64,000 nt of DNA, taken from NCBI GenBank assembly GCA_003247575.1, contig QJZC01000010.1, forward strand, positions 62,001 to 126,000, read 5' to 3'. Below the pieces are notes generated by a model. The model saw only the letters and a list, made by a program, of their open reading frames with translations. It was not told the DNA's origin and ran no database searches. The position numbers and the translations under genes were made by a program. This DNA is from Pseudomonadota bacterium (GTDB lineage: Bacteria; Myxococcota_A; UBA9160; SZUA-336). Below, in pieces: positions 35,272 through 43,042 of this stretch (positions are counted from its first letter, which is position 1; every line of letters begins with the position of its first letter).

Positions 35272-35466
35272 ATGCTAGGCCTAGGTGTTCCAGAGCTGGG
35301 GATGATCCTCGTGATCGTCGTGGTGCTGTTCGGCGCGACTCGACTCCCGATGATCGGGAAGGGGCTCGGAGAGGGAATAAAGAACTTCAAGGACGCGATG
35401 CGCTCTCCGGCACAACTCGACACGCCGCGAGATCCCAAGTCCGAAGATTCTTCCTCGGAATCCTGA
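35272..35466 (+). CDS. tatA: Sec-independent translocase protein TatA
   Basis: This pore-forming subunit of the twin-arginine export pathway has 64 aa from ATG 35272 (GTG 35266 is also in frame). It shows one N-terminal membrane helix '[20 protein letters not shown]' with the GxPEL start, the hinge '[20 protein letters not shown]', and a short charged tail. The length and the FGxxxLP hinge fit TatA/TatE better than TatB. tatC is not in the window. At least one Tat substrate candidate is (the aldo/keto reductase at 62053-63360). Confidence 0.9.
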   Translation: MLGLGVPELGMILVIVVVLFGATRLPMIGKGLGEGIKNFKDAMRSPAQLDTPRDPKSEDSSSES

Positions 35467-35482
35467 GTAGCCCGCGCGCGCC

Positions 35483-36850
35483 ATGGATCTCGCGATCTTC
35501 AAGGCCTACGACGTTCGCGGGCTGTATCCGCAGCAGATCGATGCTCAGGCTGCGCAAGCCATCGGCCGCGCCCTGGCTCGCTATCTCGGCGGCGGTCCCG
35601 TCGTGGTTGGTCGGGACATGCGCGAGAGCGGTATCCCCCTGCTCGAGGCGTTGACGCAGGGCATCCGCAGCGAGGGTGCAGCCGTGATCGACGTGGGCCG
35701 CGTCGCCACGCCGATGCTCTACTTCGCGACCACGTCGCTCGGGGCCGCGGGAGGCGCGATGATCACGGCGTCGCACAATCCGGGGGCCTACAACGGGCTC
35801 AAGGTGTGTGCGCGAGACGCGGTCCCGGTCGGCCTCGAGAGCGGGCTGCGCGAGATACGCGATGAGGCGCAAGGGCTGCATGGTCAGCCGCTCCCTCCTC
35901 TGGCTGGGAAGCTCGAGACTGCGGACGTCGTGGCGGGCTACGTAGACAGCCTGCTCGAGCTCTTCCCCCGCTGTCCGCGCATCAAGGTCGTGATCGATGC
36001 CGGCAACGGAATTGCGGGCGAGGCTCTTGGGCCGCTGCTTCGGCGCTTGCCGATCGATGTGGTCCCAATGTACTTCGAGCCCGACGGGAGCTTCCCGAAC
36101 CACGAGGCGGATCCGCTCAAGCCGGAGAACGTGGTCGATCTCCAGCGCGAGGTACGAGCGCAGGGTGCGGCGCTCGGGGTCGCCTTCGATGGGGACGGGG
36201 ATCGAGCCTTCTTCATCGACGAACAGGGAGACCGGGTTCCGGCGGATCTGATGACGGCGCTGCTGGCTCGCACCGTGATTCAGGCGCAGTTGCTGGGGGC
36301 CGGCAGCGGCTGCTCGATCCTGTATGACCTGCGCTCCAGCTGGGTCGTGCCCGAGACCGTTCGCGAGTTGGGAGCCACGCCGGTGCGTGGTCGGGTCGGC
36401 CACGCCTTCATGAAACAGAAGATGCGCGAGTCGGGTGCCCGCTTCGGCGGAGAGCTGTCGGGGCACTACTACTTCCCGTTCCCCGCAGGGTACGTCGCGG
36501 ACGACGGTGCGGCGGCGTTCCTGCTTGTGTTGCAGGCGCTCGAGCTCACGCAGGAACCCTTGTCCAAGCTCTGGCGGCCGCTCGCCAAGTACGCTCAGAG
36601 TGGCGAGGTCAACTCGCGGGTGGACGATGTGCAGAGCGCCTTGTCCAAGGTTCGGGGCGCGTTCGCGGGAGGCCAGGCGGACGAGCTCGACGGATTGACG
36701 GTTTCCTTCGAGGACTGGTGGTTCAATCTGCGTCCGTCCAATACGGAGCCGCTACTGCGCCTGAACGTGGAAGCGGCCGATGGGGCGAGCATGGTCGAGC
36801 GGCGAGACGAGATTCTCGGACTGCTCCAGTCGCGAGAGAATCCGGTCTAG
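35483..36850 (+). CDS. Phosphomannomutase/phosphoglucomutase (ManB/AlgC type)
   Basis: This enzyme interconverts hexose 6- and 1-phosphates for surface polysaccharides. The N-terminus is 'FKAYDVRGLYPQQI', the phosphoserine loop is 'GGAMITASHNPGAYNGLKV', the metal loop is 'GVAFDGDGDRAFFID', the sugar-binding loop is 'FGGELSGHYYF', and the phosphate-binding loop is 'NLRPSNTEPLLRLNVEA'. It has 455 aa, the family norm. It starts 16 bases after tatA and the EI24 gene follows at 7 bases, so these probably share a transcript. Confidence 0.94.
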   Translation: MDLAIFKAYDVRGLYPQQIDAQAAQAIGRALARYLGGGPVVVGRDMRESGIPLLEALTQGIRSEGAAVIDVGRVATPMLYFATTSLGAAGGAMITASHNPGAYNGLKVCARDAVPVGLESGLREIRDEAQGLHGQPLPPLAGKLETADVVAGYVDSLLELFPRCPRIKVVIDAGNGIAGEALGPLLRRLPIDVVPMYFEPDGSFPNHEADPLKPENVVDLQREVRAQGAALGVAFDGDGDRAFFIDEQGDRVPADLMTALLARTVIQAQLLGAGSGCSILYDLRSSWVVPETVRELGATPVRGRVGHAFMKQKMRESGARFGGELSGHYYFPFPAGYVADDGAAAFLLVLQALELTQEPLSKLWRPLAKYAQSGEVNSRVDDVQSALSKVRGAFAGGQADELDGLTVSFEDWWFNLRPSNTEPLLRLNVEAADGASMVERRDEILGLLQSRENPV

Positions 36851-36857
36851 CAGCCCG

Positions 36858-37724
36858 GTGGCGCGAGCCGTCCGTGCAGTGAGTACGCCCATTGGCGCGT
36901 TGTACTCTGGTGTACGTGCGGTCGCTTCCGCGGCGGCGTTTCTGCGCGGCGAACGCCGGCTCTGGGGCTTGTGTATCGCGCCGATTCTCACGACGAGCCT
37001 GCTCTTTGCGCTGACGATCGTGGCCTTCTTCGGGCTTGCCTTCGATCCGCTCTACGGCTGGCTCGAGGGTGCGATCCGTGTTGCCGACCCGCAGGCATGG
37101 TGGGAGTGGCTCTGGGTCGCGCCCTTACGCGGAGTGGCCTGGCTGTTGCGTGCTGGGATCGTGGTGGTCTTCTTCGGTCTGCTGTACCTGCTGTTCGTTG
37201 CACTGGGCGGGGTGGTTGCGGCGCCCTTTCTCGATCTTCTCTCGCGTCGCGTCGAGGAGATCGAGTCCCGTTGTGTGCTCGAGGTTCCGGTTGGCTTTCG
37301 TGGAGTCCTCTGGAGCATGGGCCAGGAGCTACGCCGCGCGAGCTTCCTGTTGCTGGGAGGGCTTGCGATCGTCGTGCTGGGTTGGATCCCAGGAGGGCAG
37401 CTCCCTGCCGTGGTCGCCGCGGGGTTCTTCACAGCATTCTTCGTGCCGCTCGAGTACACCGGCTTCGTTCTGGATCGCCGAGCGCTCAGCTTCCGGCAAC
37501 GCCGCAGTTGGCTGTGGCGTCATCGCTTCGTGATGCTCGGGTTCGGTGCGACTGCAATGGCGACGTTCCTGGTTCCGGTGGTGAACTTCCTGTGCCTGCC
37601 GCTGCTGGTCACCGCGGGGACGCGCCTCGCGCTGGAGCTCGATCCCGGTTCGAGTCATCGTGGCTCGAGCCCGGGCCCCCCCGGCACCCGCGCTCTGAAC
37701 TCGTCGGAGCCGACCGGGGGGTGA
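36858..37724 (+). CDS. EI24/CysZ-like membrane protein
   Basis: This is a polytopic inner-membrane protein of 288 aa with about six hydrophobic segments ('LCIAPILTTSLLFALTIVAF', 'LLRAGIVVVFFGLLYLLFVA', 'ASFLLLGGLAIVVLGWIPGG', 'FVMLGFGATAMATFLVPVVN'). It carries EI24-family landmarks: the proline-rich 'VAAPFLDLLSRRVEEIE' loop and 'LEYTGFVLDRRALSFRQRR'. CysZ members import sulfate, but this clade has no proven substrate. GTG 36858, 7 bases after the mutase stop, is taken as the start; the open frame upstream of it lies within the mutase. The C-terminus is a polar, disordered tail. Confidence 0.85.
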   Translation: MARAVRAVSTPIGALYSGVRAVASAAAFLRGERRLWGLCIAPILTTSLLFALTIVAFFGLAFDPLYGWLEGAIRVADPQAWWEWLWVAPLRGVAWLLRAGIVVVFFGLLYLLFVALGGVVAAPFLDLLSRRVEEIESRCVLEVPVGFRGVLWSMGQELRRASFLLLGGLAIVVLGWIPGGQLPAVVAAGFFTAFFVPLEYTGFVLDRRALSFRQRRSWLWRHRFVMLGFGATAMATFLVPVVNFLCLPLLVTAGTRLALELDPGSSHRGSSPGPPGTRALNSSEPTGG

Positions 37725-37831
37725 CCTCGTGCGGGAGCGGCTGAGGGGCTCTCGAGGACCGTAAGTCTCCGTGCGCCGCCCGCGCAGGCTTGCTCGCCCG
37801 GCTACAGTACATTTGATAGTATGCAGCATTG

Positions 37832-39007
37832 GTGCCGAGTTCACTCGAACCCATTCTAGTCACTGGTTCTGACGGGCCCCGTCCGTTCATGCGGGGAATC
37901 CTCGTCCAGTCGTTGGTGTCCCGAGGGGTTCCCTTCGATGTCGCGCTCGAGACCGCGACCCAGGTTCGAGACCAGATCGCCGATCGGGGTGAGGTCTCTG
38001 CCGAGGACATCTCGAAGCTGCTCCACCAGATCCTCGGGGATCGCGACGATATCGACGCCCCGCTGCTACCACCGGCCTATCCGGCTCCGATGGTGCTGGA
38101 TTCCCGCGGGGCCCGGAGCCCGTTCTCGAAGGGTATGCTCGCGGTGTCGCTCCAGGGGGCCGGCATCGAGCCCGGCGATGCCTACACCGTCGCCAGCGAG
38201 CTCGAGCGGCGCCTCCTGCGGACCGGTCGCCGAGAGATCGACCGCAACGAGCTGCGTGGGCTCACCGCGGAGACGATCGAGCGTCGCTTCGGCGAGCGCG
38301 CTGCAAAGCGCTATCGCGTCTGGCGTCGCGCGGCCGAGGACGGCAAACCGATCCTGCTGCTCGTAGGCGGCTCGACCGGGGTCGGCAAGACCAGCGTGGC
38401 CGTCGAGGTCGCGCGCCGGCTCGAGATCTCGCGGGTGATGGGTACCGACTCGATCCGCCAGATCATGCGGCTGATGTTCTCGGAAGATCTGCTGCCCGAA
38501 ATCCACTGCTCTACGTACGACGCGCACACCGTGCTCAATCCCGAGGCGCTCGGCGCGCGCGATCCAGTCGTGGCCGGCTTTCGGGAGCAGGCTCAGAAAA
38601 TCTCCGTGGGGGTGCATGCGCTTCTCGACCGAGCGGTCGAAGAGAATACGAGCATGCTCATCGAGGGGGTGAACGTACTTCCCGGGATGGTTTCCCTGGA
38701 TCGATATCGGGAGCACGCCCACGTCATTTGTCTTGTGGTGGCAACCCTAGACGTGGAATCGTATCGAAATCGGTTCTCCATTCGCGCGCGGAAGGCTACC
38801 GAGAGAGCTCCTGAACGGTATTTGGAGCACTTTGACGCGATCATCAAAATTCAGAACTACATTCTCGGGGAAGCTGAGCTGTACGGGATTCCGATCATCG
38901 ACAACGTCGGATTCGATGCAGCGGTTCTATCGGTGACGCGCTCCATCATTTCGACCTTGGACAAGTCCATGCCGCCCGATGAGCCTCGCGCAGAGTTGGA
39001 TACGTGA
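37832..39007 (+). CDS. 2-phosphoglycerate kinase-like protein with two ATP-cone-like domains
   Basis: The C-terminal 230 residues match archaeal 2-phosphoglycerate kinase: Walker A 'ILLLVGGSTGVGKTSVAVEV', 'GTDSIRQIMRLMF', and 'SMLIEGVNVLPGMVSL'. The part before it, 'SPFSKGMLAVSLQGAGIEPG' onward, is the ATP-cone-like module normal for that family. A second, similar module precedes it at residues 5-70 ('RPFMRGILVQSLVSRGVPFD'), so the regulatory module appears duplicated. In archaea the enzyme feeds cyclic 2,3-diphosphoglycerate; in bacteria the product is unclear. The start is TTG 37829 or GTG 37832; no ATG is in frame. The gene stands alone. Confidence 0.82.
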   Translation: MPSSLEPILVTGSDGPRPFMRGILVQSLVSRGVPFDVALETATQVRDQIADRGEVSAEDISKLLHQILGDRDDIDAPLLPPAYPAPMVLDSRGARSPFSKGMLAVSLQGAGIEPGDAYTVASELERRLLRTGRREIDRNELRGLTAETIERRFGERAAKRYRVWRRAAEDGKPILLLVGGSTGVGKTSVAVEVARRLEISRVMGTDSIRQIMRLMFSEDLLPEIHCSTYDAHTVLNPEALGARDPVVAGFREQAQKISVGVHALLDRAVEENTSMLIEGVNVLPGMVSLDRYREHAHVICLVVATLDVESYRNRFSIRARKATERAPERYLEHFDAIIKIQNYILGEAELYGIPIIDNVGFDAAVLSVTRSIISTLDKSMPPDEPRAELDT

Positions 39008-39139
39008 GGCTCGAGCCCCGCTCCGATTTCCGCGCTCCGTCTTCCGCGCTGGAAGGGGCTGGGACCGGGCGGCGACCTCGAAATCTTCGGACCTAGAGAG
39101 GCCATCGGAAGCCCGGTGTCGGCTTCGCGGAGGAAGCAC

Positions 39140-39997
39140 ATGATCACTCAGTGGGTACGGAAGCTCGCGATCGTCGTTCTGGCGGGGTCGGTGGTCGCTT
39201 GCGGCACGCTCTCTGTGAGCGAGGAGAAGCGCATCGGGGCCGCACAGCAGCGCCAGGTGCGCCAATCGCTCGACCTCATGCGAGATCCGGTCGTCGTGGA
39301 CTACGTGCGCAAGCTCGGTGCCGAGCTGGCGGAGTCGTCGCGGCCCTCGCCGTTCGACCTGCGCTTCTATGTGGTCGAGGATGAGTCTCTGAACGCCTTC
39401 GCGACCTTCGGTGGAGCGATCTACATCCATACCGGGATCATCGAGCGCAGCAACGACGTCAGCGAGCTCGCGGGTGTGATCGCGCACGAGATCGGGCACG
39501 TGACGGCAAGGCATCTCGCGCAGAACGCGAAGACTCGGCGAAACACGGGCGTCGCTGCGCAGATCGCCGCCATCGCGCTGGCGATCGCGACCGGGAATTC
39601 GCTGTTGGCTCAGGGAGGGCAGGTGCTGACGGACCTGTCGGCGACCGCGTTCCTGAACTCGTTCACGCGCGAGTTCGAGGCGGAGGCGGACGTGCTGGCG
39701 GTCGAGACCCTGATCAATGCGGGCTATGACCCCGAGGGAATGATCCGGTTGTTCCGCACGTTGCAGGCCGAGGGCGGGGGAGGGGGCATCCGGTTCCTCC
39801 AGGACCACCCGACCAATACGGAGCGCATCAATTCGGTCGAGAAGCAGATCGAGCAGGCGGGCTTCCCCGGCGGCAAGGCCGATGACGGCGGGCGCTTGGA
39901 GATCATCAAGGAGCGGATCGAGCTGATCGCGGGTACCGAGGGCGACTCCTTCTACGATGAAGACGAGGAAGAAGCTCTCGAAGAAGACGAGGAGTAG
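39140..39997 (+). CDS. M48-family metalloprotease lipoprotein (BepA/LoiP-like)
   Basis: This is an outer-membrane-associated zinc protease for envelope protein quality control. ATG 39140 follows GGAGGAAGC. The signal peptide ends in the lipobox 'AGSVVACG'. Catalytic motif HExxH is 'LAGVIAHEIGHVTARHLAQN', and the third zinc ligand Glu is in 'REFEAEADVLAVETLINAGY'. It ends with 'HPTNTERINSVEKQIEQ' and a run of acidic residues. No TPR domain is present, so it is shorter than BepA (285 aa). The AAA+ gene follows with only 3 bases between. Confidence 0.93.
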   Translation: MITQWVRKLAIVVLAGSVVACGTLSVSEEKRIGAAQQRQVRQSLDLMRDPVVVDYVRKLGAELAESSRPSPFDLRFYVVEDESLNAFATFGGAIYIHTGIIERSNDVSELAGVIAHEIGHVTARHLAQNAKTRRNTGVAAQIAAIALAIATGNSLLAQGGQVLTDLSATAFLNSFTREFEAEADVLAVETLINAGYDPEGMIRLFRTLQAEGGGGGIRFLQDHPTNTERINSVEKQIEQAGFPGGKADDGGRLEIIKERIELIAGTEGDSFYDEDEEEALEEDEE

Positions 39998-40000
39998 AGA

Positions 40001-41398
40001 GTGGGGCGTCCCTCGACTCATGGGGAGCTGGTCGCTTCTGGATATCGCCCGCGCTCGGTTCGTCAGGAGCTGCGCGAGAACCTGCTTCAGCGGATTCAAA
40101 AGGGAGAGCCCCTCTTTCCCGGGATGATCGGCTATGAAGGCACCGTGGTTCCCGCGGTGGAGCACGCGATTCTGGCCGGACACGACATGATCTTTCTCGG
40201 CGAGCGTGGGCAGGGAAAGACTCGAATGATCCGGCAGCTGGTGGAACTGCTCGACCCCTGGATTCCGGTCATCGCGGGGAGCGAGGTGAACGACGACCCC
40301 CTGCATCCAGTCAGCAGATACGGACGTTCGCAGCTCGAGGAACATGGCGACGCGACCCCGATCGAGTGGATCCGCCGCGAAGAACGCTACGGTGAGAAGC
40401 TCGCGACGCCCGACGTCACGATCGCCGATCTCCTCGGTGAGATCGATCCGATCAAGGTTGCGGAGGGACGCTATCTGGCCGACGAGGCGACGCTCCACTT
40501 CGGGCTCATCCCACGCACGAACCGCGGCATCTTCTGTGTAAACGAGTTGCCCGATCTGCCCGAACGGGTCCAGGTCGGACTGTTCAACGTGCTCGAGGAG
40601 CGAGACTTTCAGGTCAAGGGATTCAAGGTGCGTCTTCCGCTCGACGTGCTGGTGGTCGCGAGTGCGAATCCCGAGGACTACACGCGTCGCGGACGCATCA
40701 TCACACCGCTCAAGGACCGCTATCAGGCGCAGATCCGGACGCACTACCCGCAGAGCCGCGAGCTCGAGATCGATGTAATGGAGCAGGAGGGTACGCGCTC
40801 GTTGGACGCGTCGCTGCGTTACTTCGTACCCGCGTTCATGAAGCAGATTCTGGCGGAGATCACCTTGCAGGCTCGCGAGAGCCCGGACGTGAGCCAGGCT
40901 TCGGGCGTCTCCGTTAGAACCTCGATCGCCAACTACCAGACTCTGATTGCTGCAGCCGAACGGCGCGCGCTACGCGAGGGCGAGGGCGAGGCGGTACCGC
41001 GTGTCTCGGACTTGGCCGCGCTCGCGAGCTCGACTCTGGGCAAGCTCGAGCTCGAGTACGGTGGCGGCGAGACCCCCGAGGATGAGATCTTCGAGCGCCT
41101 GCTGCGTCGTGCGACGAAGACGGTATTCGACGAGCATGTGTATGTGGAGGATCTGAGACCGCTGGTCGAGTCGTTCGACGAGGGGTGGAAGGTCGAGGTC
41201 GGTGCCGGGATCCCGTCGCGCGAGTACATCGAGGGTCTCGAGAACCTTCGCGGGCTCTCTCAGGCGGTGGAGAAGCTCAGTATTGGTGACGGGCCGGGTC
41301 GCGTGGCTTCGGGGCTCGAGTTCCTGCTCGAGGGACTTCACCTGTCCAACAAGCTCAACAAGGACGTGCAGGGACAGCGCGTTCTGTATCGCGGTTGA
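40001..41398 (+). CDS. Magnesium-chelatase-like AAA+ ATPase
   Basis: This is a ChlI/BchI-type AAA+ protein with the large family insert (465 aa). Walker A is 'MIFLGERGQGKTRMIRQLVE'. Sensor and finger regions are 'GIFCVNELPDLPERVQVGLF' (with Asn where Asp usually stands in Walker B), 'VLVVASANPEDYTRRGRIIT' and 'PLKDRYQAQIRTHYP'. It is a different subfamily from the MoxR protein at 14.8 kb. Such ATPases pair with the VWA protein encoded next (3 bases downstream). The target is unknown; its place between an M48 protease and SppA suggests envelope quality control rather than pigment synthesis (inference). Confidence 0.9.
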   Translation: MGRPSTHGELVASGYRPRSVRQELRENLLQRIQKGEPLFPGMIGYEGTVVPAVEHAILAGHDMIFLGERGQGKTRMIRQLVELLDPWIPVIAGSEVNDDPLHPVSRYGRSQLEEHGDATPIEWIRREERYGEKLATPDVTIADLLGEIDPIKVAEGRYLADEATLHFGLIPRTNRGIFCVNELPDLPERVQVGLFNVLEERDFQVKGFKVRLPLDVLVVASANPEDYTRRGRIITPLKDRYQAQIRTHYPQSRELEIDVMEQEGTRSLDASLRYFVPAFMKQILAEITLQARESPDVSQASGVSVRTSIANYQTLIAAAERRALREGEGEAVPRVSDLAALASSTLGKLELEYGGGETPEDEIFERLLRRATKTVFDEHVYVEDLRPLVESFDEGWKVEVGAGIPSREYIEGLENLRGLSQAVEKLSIGDGPGRVASGLEFLLEGLHLSNKLNKDVQGQRVLYRG

Positions 41399-41401
41399 AG
41401 C

Positions 41402-43042
41402 ATGCGGCGCCGAGCCGACGCGCGCATCGTTTACAGTCGCTGGGACGGAACTCGCACGGGCTACTCGCTCGAGGCCGACCAGGCTCTCGATGAGCTCTCA
41501 CGCTACATGATGGAGGGGCTGAGCGCGCAGGAGGCGCTCGACTGGATGCGTGAGGGCGGTTTCGAGCTTGCCGGCATGGACTTTCGCGTGATGGGAAGCG
41601 AAGAGCTGGCAGCAGAGCTACGGCGCCAGCTGGACGACCTGCTCCAGTCGTACAACATGGAGCGCACGTTCGACGAGCGCATGGAGCGGCTGCGCGACAT
41701 TCTGGCGCGCGAGGAGCGCGCGGTTCGCGAAGAGCAGGGGCTCGAGTCGTCGCGCTGGAATGACTTCAAGCGGCGAGAAGACCAGCTTCCCCGACAGCTG
41801 TCGCGCGCGCTCGAGCGGTTCTCTGACTACGACTGGACCGACGCCCAGGCCGAAGAGGACTATCGCGAGTTGCTCGAGGACCTCGAGGAGACGCGTGCGC
41901 TCGAGCGCTTCGCCGCTTCCCAGGGTCGGCGCATGCAGGGACCGAATGATCTGTCGTACGAAGAAGCGCGTGAGATCATGGAGGCCGCGCAGAGCATGGC
42001 GCAGATGCTCGATGCGCTGCGCGATGGGAACTTCGAGGCGATAGATCCCGAGACGCTCGCGGAGCTGCTCGGTGAGCAAGCCGGACAGTCGATCCTGATC
42101 TTGCGCGATCTCCGGGGCACGATGGAGCGCGCGGGGTATCTGCGCGACGGTGAATGGGGAATGGAGCTCACGCCGCGAGCGCTGCGGCGTCTCGGAGAGC
42201 TCGCGCTCGAGGATATCTACCGTAACCTGGATCGCGGAACCTTCGGCGGACACGAGACCCAGAAGCCGGGCGGTGGAGTCGTTTGCACGGAACGCAGCCT
42301 CCCGTACGAATTCGGACGGCCAGCGCACCTCGATGCGATCGGCACGGTCAGGAACGCGCTTCATCGGACGGCGGGGCGCAGGCGGCAGCCTGGCCGTGGC
42401 GTCGAGATCGAGCCTGGCGATATCGAGGTCTTCGACTCGGATCAGCTCACCGAGACGACGACCGTGTTGCTGCTCGATATGAGTTGGTCGATGTCCTGGC
42501 AGGGACGCTGGCCAGCAGCCAAGCGAGTGGCGGTTGCCATGGATCATCTGATCCGCACGCGTTTTCCACGTGATCGCTTCTTCGTCGTTGGATTCTATAC
42601 CACCGCGCGTCAGCTCCAGGTGCGCGAGCTCCCCGAACTGGTCTGGAACATGTCCGAGCCGTTCACCAATCTGCAGGACGGACTGCGCCTTGCGCAGCGC
42701 TTGATCGAGCGGAATCCCAATCCCAACAAGCAGATCATCGTCATCACAGATGGGCAGCCGACCGCCTACTTTCGTGGGGGGGAGCTGCATGTGGAGTGGC
42801 CACACATGCGTGGCGGCATCAGTCCGAACGCGACCCGAGAAACCCTGATCGAGGTGCGGCGGGTGACCCAGAAGTCGATCCGCATCAACACCTTCATGTT
42901 GGACAACTCGCCCGAGTTGCTTCAGTTCGTCGAGGCGATGACTCGCATCAACCGGGGGCGCGCTTTCTATACGACGCCCGAGCATATCGGCCAGTACATC
43001 ATGGTCGACTACCTGGACCGGAAGCGAAAGCGCGTCGCCTGA
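41402..43042 (+). CDS. VWA-domain partner of the AAA+ ATPase
   Basis: This protein has 546 aa. The N-terminal 300 residues are charged and helical ('RLRDILAREERAVREEQG', 'DLSYEEAREIMEAAQSMAQM'). The C-terminal third is a VWA domain with an intact MIDAS: 'TTVLLLDMSWSMSWQG', a Thr in 'SEPFTNLQDGLRLAQ', and 'QIIVITDGQPTAYF'. The order and pairing follow AAA+/VWA chelatase-like systems. No signal peptide is present, so it is cytosolic. The stop overlaps the start of sppA by one base (TGATG), so all three genes are coupled. Confidence 0.9.
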   Translation: MRRRADARIVYSRWDGTRTGYSLEADQALDELSRYMMEGLSAQEALDWMREGGFELAGMDFRVMGSEELAAELRRQLDDLLQSYNMERTFDERMERLRDILAREERAVREEQGLESSRWNDFKRREDQLPRQLSRALERFSDYDWTDAQAEEDYRELLEDLEETRALERFAASQGRRMQGPNDLSYEEAREIMEAAQSMAQMLDALRDGNFEAIDPETLAELLGEQAGQSILILRDLRGTMERAGYLRDGEWGMELTPRALRRLGELALEDIYRNLDRGTFGGHETQKPGGGVVCTERSLPYEFGRPAHLDAIGTVRNALHRTAGRRRQPGRGVEIEPGDIEVFDSDQLTETTTVLLLDMSWSMSWQGRWPAAKRVAVAMDHLIRTRFPRDRFFVVGFYTTARQLQVRELPELVWNMSEPFTNLQDGLRLAQRLIERNPNPNKQIIVITDGQPTAYFRGGELHVEWPHMRGGISPNATRETLIEVRRVTQKSIRINTFMLDNSPELLQFVEAMTRINRGRAFYTTPEHIGQYIMVDYLDRKRKRVA

